Shown in pieces: positions 31,923 through 43,015 of a stretch of 64,000 bases of DNA (its first letter is position 1; the number at the start of each line of letters is the position of its first letter). The stretch lies in contig WNKI01000002.1 of the NCBI GenBank assembly GCA_015350385.1, positions 2,349,700 to 2,413,699 of the forward strand, given 5' to 3'. This DNA comes from Aculops lycopersici (lineage: Eukaryota > Arthropoda > Arachnida > Trombidiformes > Eriophyidae). A model generated the notes under the pieces. That model searched no databases. It had not been told where the DNA came from and saw only the letters and a list, made by a program, of their open reading frames with translations. A program made the translations under genes and the position numbers.

Positions 31923-33294
31923 CGGTCGATTTGGATTGAGGAGAGACAAGACTCTTCGCAGGATCAATCATGCAAAGAATCTCACCGATTGCCATGAGTT
32001 CAGACAACTGTTTAGAACTTAGTGGGGAAAAACATGATTTGTGAATTTGTCAATAATTATGTAAGCTAAGTGAGCCTGTGCAAGGACCTGCTGAAAAACC
32101 CACCCCCAAAATTACTCGCATTTCCTGGAATCGCATGCAAAGCGGGTAGTTGTTAGTTTGAGAGAAAGATGCAAAAGTAGATAATGTGTTCATTAAGGTG
32201 ACCGTGAAAACGGGATTCCAGTGTAGCGGTTGCCAGAAATAACCAGGCTGTATGCAGTAATTAAACCAGTGAGGCAAATAAGTCTACCACTCTAGCTTGC
32301 TCGTTGTTAGTAAGCTCACTCGTTTTCAATGATTGCTCACTCTTTTTCTCTCTCTCTCCCTTACCGCTAGACAAGAGTCCACCATTGAGTCTAGTCTAAT
32401 CTAGTCACCTGTTGACTTTTGGCTCGCGCCCATTTTTAGCGCCCATGAATTCACACGTAGAAGAGACAGCCAAGTTTTGGGTTCACTCATGGACTCAAAA
32501 CTGACTTACCTTGCGAACCAACAGTGGTGGAAAAACCTAAGTCTAAATACAATTGGCTATGGTCTTGGTAGAGTCACAGTGGGCAAATTGAGTTTGAGAC
32601 TCAATTATGTTTGTATTGTGAGCCCGAGCATCGCGCAGTCTATTCTTGGTGGTCTACTTTGCTCGAGCTTGCGACTCTCAAAAGTCTTAACTGTAGAAAG
32701 TTTGTTATATTTCATTGCCAACTGCAGGGAAAATTCTCTCAACTTACCTGAACTTGGGTGCGGGTTTTCACGCAACCAAAAGCTCGTTGGCTTTTCGAGA
32801 ACAGTCTGCGTAACTGAGGGTGCCATTAGTTTAGCTCTATGATTGAATGTCTATCCGACACTCGCACAGAGACTTGTTAAACTAGCAAAACTCGGTATCG
32901 CACTTAGTCTAACAATGGAGACGTATTGTGTCTCGAGCACCTTAGCCACCTCCTACAATTAGCTTTCGGTTTGCCGGGTTGAAGGTAAACTCAGTGAGCA
33001 GGCGAGGGGGTTGCAACACACCACTTCTTCCGCCAGGACCGTTAACTTTTTACAATTGGCAAGCTAGTTCACATAACCTCTTCCTGCCTACCCCCACCTG
33101 TTGCTGCTACTGACGCTGCCAGTGCCACAACCGCAACTGCAACTGTTCCACACATGTTACTGGGGGAACCCTGAAATCGATTTGCGATGATTCTGATCGA
33201 GCGGCTTAGTTGACAAACTTTGTCCGTCGGTTCTCGAGTCTAGCTCACTGACTGCCGAGTTTGACTGGGAGGTGGTTGGCACTCGAAATGTTCT
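31923..33294. other. Intergenic, no gene recognised
   Basis: About 1.4 kb. Open frames around 32050-32840 overlap on both strands and have no recognisable domain. A TC-rich patch lies near 32341-32360. Confidence 0.5.
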
Positions 33295-33302
33295 TATAAA
33301 AG
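33295..33302 (+). promoter_or_regulatory. TATA box
   Basis: TATAAAAG lies upstream of the Gly/Tyr-rich secreted-protein gene. The deduced 5' UTR is roughly 190 bp and rich in CAA/CCAAC triplets. Confidence 0.7.
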
Positions 33303-33516
33303 CGTTGGCAACTCTCGAAAGTTTCAAACACAATCAACTTGGGCCACCAACAAAGAACAACAACACTCATCAACTACAACCAGTAACCAATCAACTAACC
33401 AACCAATCCAACCACTGTTACAAACTAGCCAATAACCATCTGATAGTTTAAGGATCATCGTAAATAAAAACTTGACTAAGATTATAATCAAACCAACTAG
33501 CACACATCAACTCAAA

Positions 33517-34147
33517 ATGAACAAGCTTCAAACTTCAGCCGTAATTATCGCTCTCGTTGGCGCCTTTGTCCTTGTCACCTGCTCGGAAGCCAAGCTATTG
33601 CGCCACTCGCGCTACTATGAGCCAGAACCCATTGGACCTCCTCCGCCAATGGCCTTTGATGGGCCATACCCGGCGCCAACAGGTGAGCGCGCCATAATGA
33701 CAGTCCGTGGCGTTAGACATCCATACGACGGTTCAGCCCCAGCAAAGATCGCCATTGAGGACAACCCATACCGAGGCCCCTACCCACGTGGAGTCTACGA
33801 CAGACTCGACGGCGGCTATGGCGGACCAAGGGGCGGACGCATGTCAATGTACCCACGACCTGACTACCCATATGGTGGCTCAGGTTACGGAGGCTATGAC
33901 CGATACAATGGAGGGTAAGTGATAAGTCAAGTCCCTAAATCTCATTTTTGCTAGCTATTTTGCTTGTTCCAAGTCGAATATTGTAAAAATTCCTCCTCCA
34001 ATTGCATGTCAACCGACTAACCCCGAGTATTTGCATGCTATTGCTCATTTCAATCACTATAGTTACGGCGGATCCACCATGTTCGGTGCACCAGGCAGAA
34101 TTGCTGTCACCGGTGCCTACCCATACGGTTACGGCAGTCGCTACTAG
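33517..34147 (+). CDS. Secreted Pro/Gly/Tyr-rich structural protein (two exons)
   Basis: This is a likely cuticular or silk/matrix-type structural protein; the exact family is not recognised. Exon 1 (33517-33914) and exon 2 (34063-34147) join across a 148-bp GT-AG intron (GGGTAAGT donor, CTATAG acceptor) to give 160 aa. The ATG at 33517 opens a signal peptide (MNKLQTSAVIIALVGAFVLV) ending near CSEA. The mature chain has EPIGPPPP, then Arg-Tyr-Pro-Gly repeats (GGYGGPRGG, PYGGSGYGGYDRY) and ends GYGSRY. No chitin-binding R&R motif is visible. A TATA box at 33295 and an AATAAA near 34440 frame the unit. Confidence 0.8.
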
Positions 34148-35581
34148 ATGCTTGATACCTGACCACTCATAATCGAACATATAAAGGACGGTTACAGGTC
34201 ATCGAAGTGCGATTATAACCAACACCCAAAGCACCTTGACCCTTCCAAATACTAAGATGCCAAAACCCCTGATTGCTTGCCTTAGAATTGCATGCTGACA
34301 ATAGTAAAACGCCCATAGGGTTACCAAGTTAAAACTAGCCAATTTCTCAATCTAACAATAAGTAGATAGAATCTAAAATTATTGGGCATGGTTATGCTAG
34401 AGCCACACACAATCAAGCAACTTTTACCACTCTAAATACCAATAAATAGTATGTCACCATTAGAGACCTAACAACCCTAAACAAACGACTCTCGAATGAT
34501 TGATTTGCAAAGACTTATAGTGGACTAGATGGCGCCTACTACCCATTGATCACCTGTGTCTAGTATGATGTGAGCTAGAGAGAGAGAGAGAGAGAGAGAG
34601 AGTTGACAAGTTTATAAGTTAGCTTTTGAGCGGTTTGATGTTCAACAAGTGGGAGTAGGCGCTTTGTGTTCTCACTCGAGTTACCCTCCGCAAGCTTGAC
34701 GACGTGACTTGTGAATTTCCTGAGTTGAACGACGCAAAAACGCCCCGAAAAGCTCACCAATTGCCTTTGAGTGCCACCTGATGCTGTGCAAATTTCTTCT
34801 CAACAACTACAACAGGTTGCAGTAGCTCTTAAGCAGGCTACAGCTTAGATGATTGCCAAGATCAGCTGTGTTTATGCGGTTTGGATGCATAATCGTGGCC
34901 TTGCGGCAAGGTGTCGTTGTCGTCATGGAATCTAATTGATCGCTCACCTGGCGAGCGAAAGTGTGACCGAGCCAGGTGAAGTCTTGCGTATTTAATGTGG
35001 CTAGATTCGTAAGTTAAAATTACAAATTATTATTTTAGCGAGCGATAGTTTAACATAGTGAGAGAGTTATTGTGAAAAGTGATAGTAATAGAAACTATAA
35101 AAACAAAAGTTCAAGCTCACAATGGACATAACTTGCAGGATCATCTGTTAAACTTTGCAAATTTGTCATCAGAATGACAGATTTCTCGCATTAAGGGAGT
35201 TCAGAAAATAGACAACAAGCTAAAATTAACAACCAAACCAAAATACACACAACCAAAACGACCATTTCTAACATGTCTAGCTTTGTAATCGCGCATCACC
35301 TGCTCGTGGGCGTCCTCATAGTTTGTTGGTTCTTTCTCGCCTACATGAATGTGTTCATATTCTTTGCTCCCTGAGGTCTCGCATGTTTTTGCATGAGATA
35401 TGATTCCAAACATCCTTAGGTTTAAAACTCTCTATTTGTATATAACTGCCATTCCAAACTATAATATCAGTCACAACTAACGCCCAAACGACTATTACAA
35501 CCATCGAATTACCGCAACGCAAACAATCTACGTCATGGATGGCAACCATTTGTCATTTGAAACCTGTCAATCCTTCAATGT
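34148..35581. other. Intergenic with (GA)n microsatellite
   Basis: About 1.4 kb. A GA run occupies about 34576-34601 and an AATAAA lies near 34440. No gene was recognised; the minus-strand frames at 35201-35549 show no domain. Confidence 0.5.
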
Positions 35582-36016
35582 GTGACTTCCATTGTGCATA
35601 GTAGAGCTCGCCGACGTCGCGACTTCTTGGATCCGGACTTTGGATTCAAGGCCAAGTTTAATTTGGCCAGCAGCAGGAGGAGCAAGTGTCGAGTGGACAC
35701 GGAGGCCGATAGCGAGATACCAGCGCTAGGTCTCGACTCGGGTAGAGTCAATGTGGATTGCGAAGTAAATCCGGTTCGGATTGCTAAGGCCGCCGCGGGG
35801 GCGGCTCGTACCTATGGCAATTATCGTCGAGACAGACGACGCCGGAAGCAGATGGAACAGCATAACTTGCCGCAAAAGTCCGGCTCCAACGTCAAGAGGA
35901 AACGAACGAGGATCAATATCGACAGCGAGTACGAACGTCAGAGTGATGGTCAGCCGGAAGGTAGAGATAGCGCCAGAGGTGGTGGCGATGATGACGACGA
36001 GTCAGACGACGACTGA
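35582..36016 (+). CDS. Unrecognised basic-to-acidic protein, probable terminal exon
   Basis: The open frame has no upstream in-frame ATG; it begins at a GTG. A plausible acceptor (CATTGTGCATAG) near 35600 suggests a terminal exon of a spliced gene whose 5' part I could not find. The peptide is very Arg/Lys-rich (RARRRRDF, RRDRRRRKQMEQ, KRKRTRIN) and ends in an acidic tail (GGGDDDDESDDD) before the stop, a pattern common in nuclear or RNA-binding proteins. No named domain is visible. It could also be a chance frame. Confidence 0.35.
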   Translation: MTSIVHSRARRRRDFLDPDFGFKAKFNLASSRRSKCRVDTEADSEIPALGLDSGRVNVDCEVNPVRIAKAAAGAARTYGNYRRDRRRRKQMEQHNLPQKSGSNVKRKRTRINIDSEYERQSDGQPEGRDSARGGGDDDDESDDD

Positions 36017-36375
36017 ATATTAATGTAACCTTTACCGGCTATGTTTTTGCATCATCCTCGCACGACTACGAGAGCAAATCCATCCTCGCATCCCATCATT
36101 TCATCCTCGATTATATTTAATCATCATATTTATATAAATATATTTGTTTTTGTACTTATATCCCGTCAGCAGTCGCCGGCGTCAGTTGTTCTTGTACTTG
36201 TGTTGATATTGAAGTTTGCAGCCGTCGCCCATCTCTCTCTCGCTTTATCTATTGTGCTCGGTTGGCATTGTGGTTCTTACCTTCTGTTGGCAATTATTTT
36301 CGATTTAGGCAATGGTTTGGTCAATCGGGAGGAGACCTGATAATTTGAACACATATAATCTATCTAATTGTAAAA
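36017..36375. other. Intergenic between unrecognised exon and RanBPM
   Basis: About 360 bp, AT-rich, with a TTTATATAAATATA stretch near 36128. No gene was seen. Confidence 0.5.
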
Positions 36376-38262
36376 TTAATATAGCCGTTCAACCAGCCAC
36401 CTGCCATGAGAGTCGTTGAGCTTGACCAACTTTCTCAGATGATTTACAACATCTTCCAAAGGTGGCCTATAGGAATCTCCCATCTCAGCCTTAACAATAG
36501 TGCTATTCAATAGCTGAGAAACGGGCTCCCTTTCAGTGGGATCTAGCAACTTTCCAAAACTAGATTTCCTCGGATCTGTATAGGCAATCAGACCTATGGT
36601 ATCCTGAAGCATTTTCTCGTTGAGCTCATTCTTACCATACAATTTATCTAGATGTTGTAAATAATCACTTAGTTCCTGACCAAATTGAATTAATTTCATA
36701 GACTTGTCATCATCTATCTCCATCTCATCACCGCCAACACCTACACTGTCATTGGATCCATTAATTATCTTATTGTGGTTATTGGTTTGACCGCTGCTCG
36801 GGTTGTTGTTATTGTTATTGGTACTAATGCCATTGTTACTAAAACTAGTACCGTTGTTGTTATCAGTATTATTTGTTGTTGTTGTCGTCGTCGGGATTGT
36901 TCGGTGGTTGCCCTCGTTGTTGGTTCCGATGTTTGGTATGGGTTGGTCAATTTCCATCAACTCTTGAAGGGAAGCCGATTGCTGGTCGCCCGTTCGGTTT
37001 GCCAGATCGCCGCTAGAATTGTTGTCGATGCTGTTGATACTACCGTTATATCCATTGTTATTGTTTAAATTTCTACTACTACAATTGTTACTTGTACTAC
37101 TGCTTGTCTCGCTAGAACTTGTTAACCTATCTCCGTTAGTATCCTTTTGCTTGAGACCATTGCTAGTGGTCTCATATGGATTATCTGAAGAGCCACCCGT
37201 GAAACTAGCTATTGTTGGCTGGTAATCGCTCTCAGCGCCACTTATCAATTCAATGAATTGCCTACACTTGAGTGCAAATAAAAGATTCGGATTATTCTGC
37301 AATAAATTTGGACATAATCTATTTGTCTGCCTGATTGCTTCGCTGATTCTTCCATTCAAAACTAACTGTTGGATACACTTTCGCTGCTGAATGCGTTGTA
37401 AATTCTCCTTGCATTCCATTTTGGCCGACTTGGTGAATGCATCCGCGGTGCTCGGATAACTATTTTGCAATAGCCACGATTGAACTAGCTTATGTAGTGT
37501 TGATTGCCAGTTTCCAAAATCTGATATGGGATAATTGGAAATAGTGAGAGTCATCTTCTTTCTTAAATATCTCAAGTCTTGTTCAATATTGTAGACAAAT
37601 TTCTCTTGACCAAAGTTGGCTCTTGTCTCCTCGCCAGGCGTCTTTAGACCAATAGTTGGATAGAGGAGTATGTTTCGCGGTATATCGCCAAAGGCTTCGC
37701 CTAAGCTGAGACCATTCTTGGTGAAGAAACACTTGCCCTCGACTAAGTTATAGCCGCAGCCAATGACATCGCCCGATGTATAGGTGGGTCCATATGTTTT
37801 GCCCCTACCCTCGCCGCTGAATTTGTTTCCGTCGTCTGCATGATACCCATATGAGTTGCTGGCCCATCCGGGCAATTTACTAAGCTGATTACTATGTTGA
37901 TTTGGTCCATGTGCTGCCGTCAATCCGATGCCCATGAAACCCTCGCGTCCCTTTGAGATAAAGGTGACCTCAAAGTAGTAGAGCAAACAAGAGGGTGGTA
38001 TGAAATGATCGGTTCTAACGGCGGCTGCAAATTTGTCATCATCATCGCGTCTCCCATTTCCCCGGAAGTAGCAGCCCAGGTTGTCGTAGGTGATGCAAAG
38101 TTGTTGCGCCTTTGCCTCGGACGACCAGGCCTGTGGCAGCTTGGTTACATCATCGACGCAAGGATATAGTTGCTGTAGCCGTTTGTGAAATGCCTCGGTG
38201 TTGGCCTTGTCAGCGCTAATTAGCGTGCTGCAATTTGTATAAGTTGTGCTATTGCTGCTCAT
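36376..38262 (-). CDS. RANBP9: RanBPM (RANBP9/10), CTLH E3 complex scaffold
   Basis: This is a scaffold subunit of the CTLH/GID ubiquitin ligase. It is a single-exon 628-aa ORF from ATG. The SPRY domain spans roughly residues 60-215 (YFEVTFISKGREGFMGIGL, GWASNSYGYHADDG, GDVIGCGYN, CFFTKNG). A LisH motif lies near 255-285 (LVQSWLLQNSYPSTADAF), followed by CTLH (ENLQRIQQRKCIQQLVLNG, LLQNNPNLLFALKCRQFIEL). A long Asn/Ser/Thr low-complexity linker (about 350-510) precedes the C-terminal CRA region (LIQFGQELSDYLQHL ... IGLIAYTDPRKS ... REPVSQLLN). The domain order is diagnostic. The Asn-rich linker explains the overlapping plus-strand frames, which are shadows. Confidence 0.94.
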   Translation of the reverse strand: MSSNSTTYTNCSTLISADKANTEAFHKRLQQLYPCVDDVTKLPQAWSSEAKAQQLCITYDNLGCYFRGNGRRDDDDKFAAAVRTDHFIPPSCLLYYFEVTFISKGREGFMGIGLTAAHGPNQHSNQLSKLPGWASNSYGYHADDGNKFSGEGRGKTYGPTYTSGDVIGCGYNLVEGKCFFTKNGLSLGEAFGDIPRNILLYPTIGLKTPGEETRANFGQEKFVYNIEQDLRYLRKKMTLTISNYPISDFGNWQSTLHKLVQSWLLQNSYPSTADAFTKSAKMECKENLQRIQQRKCIQQLVLNGRISEAIRQTNRLCPNLLQNNPNLLFALKCRQFIELISGAESDYQPTIASFTGGSSDNPYETTSNGLKQKDTNGDRLTSSSETSSSTSNNCSSRNLNNNNGYNGSINSIDNNSSGDLANRTGDQQSASLQELMEIDQPIPNIGTNNEGNHRTIPTTTTTTNNTDNNNGTSFSNNGISTNNNNNNPSSGQTNNHNKIINGSNDSVGVGGDEMEIDDDKSMKLIQFGQELSDYLQHLDKLYGKNELNEKMLQDTIGLIAYTDPRKSSFGKLLDPTEREPVSQLLNSTIVKAEMGDSYRPPLEDVVNHLRKLVKLNDSHGRWLVERLY

Positions 38263-39441
38263 TTTGCTTTCCTCTGTGACTTTGTTTGAATACCTGATAC
38301 AATAATATAGACTGAGATAGAAGACGAGGTAACTAGTAGATGGGTTTTGTTTCTAATATGATTCTTCAGACCCTCGGTTCAAAAACTCTCTATGGTCTAG
38401 CTGAATTCGATTCGTGTAGTTGAATGTTTTTGTTGCTACAATTACTGATGCTGGTGTAGACTAATACATGGCTTATAATTTGAATCATCGATAAAAGTCT
38501 GGAGTTTTATTTAGTTAATAATAAGCAATAAGTGTAAGTTTGGAAAGCAAGTGTCTTTAATATGCTAAGTGATGATTGGTGACGATGAATAATATGGACA
38601 CAGAGGGAGAGAAATTCTGCTGTTATTGCTGCGATAATCTTGCGCTTTAATATGACAACAACAATAACAACAATACCACCAAACTCTTGCAATTTGGAAA
38701 ACTCTGTGTGTTGTTTCCTTCACCAATTCTGGCTAATGCTTGCTGCCTAACTCTCCTGCTTGGCTGCCTCTGACTGCAGCAGCTTTTGCCTGGTTCTCGC
38801 TCGCTCTTTGCATGGTATGACGCGGTTCTGTGTGGAACCAGTGGCAGCGAGCAAAGAAAGGAAGAAAAACTAGCCCAAAGGGAGCAGCAACACTACGGTG
38901 GTAGTGGCCAGAAGTCGCTATAATGATATGGCTCTCATCCCCAGAGCATCTACTTTGGCGGCCATTGCAATTTGCAAATCGTTGTCAGCATCAAAGTGGT
39001 TTCTCTATGTTAAAAATGTAACGTCGTATCATTTTCGCATGATACTTCATGTGCATGGATTTTAGAAAATGCTAAAAGGAATAGCAGCAACAACTTCTAC
39101 GCTCGAGTCTCGAGAACGCGGCAAGCGAGACTGGTGGGTGTAAGTAATTGCGGTCACGCATTTAGCTTGTCTTTCAATGGAAATTTGTTACATTCATTTT
39201 GTAACACCTGACATTTTTTCCACATCTGCACCAAAGATGCAAGTGCACCCTTCGCGACGTCACATAATCGCAAATCCTGGAGCGCGTCTTGTGTGCGAAA
39301 TGAACTTTCGGAGTTGATGTTGTTGTTAACATATGCTTTGCTCTTGTGACTTCTTATTTACAATCGAATCATTATCTTGCGTCACCAATCGACGCCCACT
39401 CAAAGAATCAACGAAAAGCTGTCTCCAAAAATCAAGTCAAG
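38263..39441. other. Divergent intergenic region RanBPM / SDHAF4
   Basis: About 1.2 kb between divergent start codons. No further gene was recognised. Confidence 0.5.
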
Positions 39442-39807
39442 ATGCAGTCAATCAAGTCGAGAATTGGACACAGGCAAATTATTACAACAGCCACTAGGTT
39501 GAGCCAATCGAGATATATGTCAGAGAAGGGAAGTGGAGGTGGAGCAGAAAAGAGTAGTGGCAGCAAGTTGGGTCCTCGTGAAGAGATTGAGGATCCTAGA
39601 GCCTCATTGTATCCGAACACTCAAGCTGGAATCAAAGAGCGAAGTATCCGGCCCGACCCGAAGAATCCTCTATCGCCAATTCAGACTCCATACCCACCCT
39701 TTCCTGATGGCAAGAATCCAAAAACTGGGGAATCTGGTGGTCCAGCTGGCCCAGAGCCGACGAGATTTGGCGACTGGGAGAGAAAGGGTAGAGTGTCCGA
39801 CTTTTAG
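39442..39807 (+). CDS. SDHAF4: Succinate dehydrogenase assembly factor 4
   Basis: This is a mitochondrial matrix chaperone that binds flavinylated SDHA during complex II assembly. The first ATG in frame is at 39442, giving 121 aa with a basic presequence-like N terminus (MQSIKSRIGHRQIITTATRL). The C terminus carries the family signature, GGPAGPEPTRFGDWERKG followed by RVSDF at the very end; many orthologs have Y for F and C for V. AATAAA follows at about 39854-39859. The convergent gamma-COP gene stops 87 bp further on. Confidence 0.92.
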   Translation: MQSIKSRIGHRQIITTATRLSQSRYMSEKGSGGGAEKSSGSKLGPREEIEDPRASLYPNTQAGIKERSIRPDPKNPLSPIQTPYPPFPDGKNPKTGESGGPAGPEPTRFGDWERKGRVSDF

Positions 39808-39893
39808 GAGATTCGTGATATTAGTAGACGTTGTTTAATAATATACATACATAAATAAAAAGCACTATGATTATCTCAACAGCATCCATCATA

Positions 39894-42308
39894 CTACATC
39901 AACTCATCTTCGGGCTCATCCTCAAGGGCATCTAAAGTATCAGCTGGAATTAATTCTGCCATATCAATTAGCATGTCCTCTAGAGGGAATAGATCTTCAC
40001 TTGCATCCTCGTCCATATTTGGCTCCTTCGTCTCGGGGTCGATTGTTCTGAAATTGTATTTGAGATTTACATTTGTAAAGTAATCCATTGCAGTGTAGGC
40101 ACCATCGTCAGTCAATTCCACGCATACATAGATCGGCACTGTGTCTTCAAAAGCCAGCTTTGGATAAACGGTAGCCGCGAGCACTTCGAATCCGTCGGGC
40201 GGACTCATTTCAATGCTGACATTCTCAAGACACATGTTGTCTACGGTGTTAGTACAGTTAAATTGGAAAACTATGTGCTTTTGATACAGGTGCTTGATGC
40301 ATTGAACTCCAAACTCGGATACCGAATCTGTTAGGCTAGCTGGCTTTGTGGATTTGATTAAGTTGCCGAGGCTGAACTCTTCGAACACGTTCAATGGTAC
40401 TGCCGCTTGAATCTCCTTTTTCTCGGTCTCCGATCTCTTGGTACCAGCCTTGGCATCCTTGTTTTCCTCTAGCTCCTCATCTCTTATGTAAGCCTCAGTG
40501 GCTCTTAGAGATGGAACCTGGTCGGCTCTTGCTACCGTGGACATGTTAAACGGACGACTACAATCACTCTCGATGTAGTTCATGAGCTTGACTTCTAAAT
40601 CTGATAGAGAAATATCGATCTTAGGGTTTAGAAAACTGTATTTCAAGTTTTCGTCCTCCAAGTTGAGGATGCCTCTGTAGAATCTTGCTCTCTCCATAAC
40701 TTCATAATCTTCATGCTGACTAAACCTATCTAATGCAACCTTAATACTCTGTCTCAACTCAGGGATTGATCCAAACTTAGCTAGCGCGCTAATTGCAGCG
40801 CAGGCCACTGGTGTTGGGTCTAGCAGAGGCCGATTGGCTATGTAACGAGTATAGGTTTGGGCTTTCTTCATCTTTGGACCCTCTGTTCCAAGGAAATGGA
40901 TAACTTCCACGGCTAGATTGATATGCTCGCAATCCTCTATGAAGTCGCAGAGTGACTCTAGACCCTTGTCCTTTGTTTGGTCGTTATCAAGGATCATGTT
41001 GATTATCGTATCGACGATTGCCTTCTTGTAAGTGTAGCCGCCCTCCTCGCGCAACATACTCTGTAGGAAATCCATCATGGCTCCATGTTTGGATGGGTAT
41101 CTGCTGCATAGTTGTCTAACTGAGCCCACAACTATAACCTTAAACTCTTCGTCGATCTCCGACAAGAACTCACCGATTTGTTTGAGGAACTTCTCGACCG
41201 AGTTTTCTGTACCGATCTTCAAAAGAGTTGTTATTGCTAATATTGCTATGCTCCTATTACAGTCTGCTTGTGATATGAGTGTATCCAGATCGATACTTAT
41301 CTCTCGAACTTCGGAGGGCGCGTAATCGGCCAGCTTGTTGAGAGTTCTCACCGCACCGAACTTGAGAGCGGGTCTCGATGAGGATAGGAACTCGCCGAGA
41401 ACATTTGTAAGACGTTTCCTAGATACCTCGACAAACTCAACCTTGCGAGGCAAACCGACCAGAGCATTTGCAGCTTCATACTTAACCATGTCATTCGGAT
41501 GACTTAGTTTATCCTTGATGTAGCTGATATATTCTTTTGAATTTTCGGGTTGGAAATCAACAAGGAAATTATTTATGATCCTGATTAGTAGGCAGGTGGC
41601 AAGTGGAGATTTCAATCCACGTCTAGTGCAAGTTTGTATAAGCCTAGATATGGCTAGTCGATCGTTTTGGCATGAATTGTAGCGCAAGGCAAGGGCGTGA
41701 TATTGAACCATTGGCGAGTCTGAATTGAGTGCCTCTTGGACTTCATTTGTACATCGCTTAACTATATCGTAGTTGTTCAAGGATCTCTGATTGCTTGATG
41801 TAATTCGAACAAGCGATGACAGGGCAGCTGAAGCAACTTCTGGATGCCTATCAACAACACTTTGTTTCAGGTATCTCTCAATGGATGTGAATGTTGAGGC
41901 ATCGGAAATGTGACACAATGTTCTCAAAGCTGACGCTTTTAGAGCTGAACCGGCTGAATCATTGCGAGCAGAATTGACATCATTCGTTAAGCTAGATGTT
42001 ACAACATAGACATTCTCGGCTTGTTGTGATAAAGCCTTGATTCCGATGTAAGTCAACCTTCTCAATGTACTATCCTTATCTTTGTATTGGAATAATCTGG
42101 TGATATGGAAAAATAAATCGGTGGCCTCAGTTGAGGTGAGACGCTCTCCTCTCAATAGGATAAATATACACTTCGTCAAAACATCAACTAGTTTCTTGGT
42201 ACTACATGACGTGGCCATAAAGCGCTCCTTGGCCTCTTGCAACACCTGTGTCTTGTCCAAAGGTGTATTTGGATCATCAGAATCCCTACCCATTCTTACT
42301 TTCATCAT
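39894..42308 (-). CDS. COPG1: Coatomer subunit gamma (gamma-COP), C-terminally truncated
   Basis: This is a COPI vesicle coat subunit for Golgi-to-ER transport. It is a single-exon frame; the first ATG is at 42308 (MMKVRMGRDSDD), giving 804 aa. The HEAT-like adaptin N-terminal trunk is clear (KTQVLQEAKERF, STEATDLFFHITRLFQ, TLRRLTYIGIKALS, YVVTSSLTND, MVKYEAANALVGL). A charged linker leads to the appendage (LTDSVSEFGVQCIKHLYQKH, VFQFNCTNTVDNMCLENVS). The chain then ends in an acidic tail (LDALEDEPEDELM), where gamma-COP normally continues for about 110-120 residues forming the appendage platform. Only 87 bp separate this stop from SDHAF4, so the missing part is not just downstream. It could be a paralog or a lineage-specific shortening. 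Confidence 0.88.
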   Translation of the reverse strand: MMKVRMGRDSDDPNTPLDKTQVLQEAKERFMATSCSTKKLVDVLTKCIFILLRGERLTSTEATDLFFHITRLFQYKDKDSTLRRLTYIGIKALSQQAENVYVVTSSLTNDVNSARNDSAGSALKASALRTLCHISDASTFTSIERYLKQSVVDRHPEVASAALSSLVRITSSNQRSLNNYDIVKRCTNEVQEALNSDSPMVQYHALALRYNSCQNDRLAISRLIQTCTRRGLKSPLATCLLIRIINNFLVDFQPENSKEYISYIKDKLSHPNDMVKYEAANALVGLPRKVEFVEVSRKRLTNVLGEFLSSSRPALKFGAVRTLNKLADYAPSEVREISIDLDTLISQADCNRSIAILAITTLLKIGTENSVEKFLKQIGEFLSEIDEEFKVIVVGSVRQLCSRYPSKHGAMMDFLQSMLREEGGYTYKKAIVDTIINMILDNDQTKDKGLESLCDFIEDCEHINLAVEVIHFLGTEGPKMKKAQTYTRYIANRPLLDPTPVACAAISALAKFGSIPELRQSIKVALDRFSQHEDYEVMERARFYRGILNLEDENLKYSFLNPKIDISLSDLEVKLMNYIESDCSRPFNMSTVARADQVPSLRATEAYIRDEELEENKDAKAGTKRSETEKKEIQAAVPLNVFEEFSLGNLIKSTKPASLTDSVSEFGVQCIKHLYQKHIVFQFNCTNTVDNMCLENVSIEMSPPDGFEVLAATVYPKLAFEDTVPIYVCVELTDDGAYTAMDYFTNVNLKYNFRTIDPETKEPNMDEDASEDLFPLEDMLIDMAELIPADTLDALEDEPEDELM

Positions 42309-43015
42309 CTTGAGGCTTGCTGTGGTCAATAAATATAAATAGTATGATGTCAATAATATCACATCTATTGAATGTTGTGTAACAATAAGTGTTTCCTAAT
42401 TTGACAGCACCAGTTAATTTGTTCGGAAATTCAGATCAATGTTTATGGAATTCTCTGCATGGACAAGGAGTGTTTTCCTCGAACAGTTGTAGGCAGCGCA
42501 TATTCCCTGTGTGCGCTGTGGAAATTTAAATTTTTTGGCGGTCCTGCAAACTTTGCAGTGCAAACAGATCTGTTCAGATCTCGATAATTGACTGGTTTGT
42601 GTCATGTAACTAGAAAGATTTGGATCTTTCAGAGCAAATCAAGTTATCAGCCCAGGAAAACAAATGGTGGAAGCTATCGATGTAAACGATGCGAGAGGTA
42701 CGTCATAAATGATTTAGGTTTGTATACACCACGCATCCGAACGTCTAGTGATGATCGAGTTGAGATGATATCGACCAGATAATTTGGTAGAGGTTGAAAC
42801 AAACTCATGCTTGATCGTCAATATTAGTCAAAAGTAAATGATTGAACTTAGAACAAGTCTATCTATATCCCAAGGTTACAATCTTCAAATTGGATGAAAA
42901 ACAAGCGGTTGTAGAATACTCGGTTGCTTTATCAAGTGAGCAGCGTCGCTTGTGTTGTGGTCAATTCTCACTTCAGGTGCATAATCTCACAGTCGCCAAT
43001 TTGTGAGTCTGCTCA
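42309..43015. other. Divergent intergenic region gamma-COP / CoA synthase
   Basis: About 700 bp. A possible 5' UTR intron acceptor for gamma-COP (TTGACCACAG, minus strand, near 42322-42331) is visible. No gene was recognised. Confidence 0.5.

Noticed and set aside
36775..37225. Plus- and minus-strand short frames inside RanBPM
   Set aside because: They come from the Asn/Thr-rich low-complexity linker of RanBPM read in other frames.
42300..42310. Good-looking splice donor (AAAGTAAGAA) just after the gamma-COP start codon
   Set aside because: The coding frame continues straight into conserved gamma-COP sequence, so the site is probably not used.
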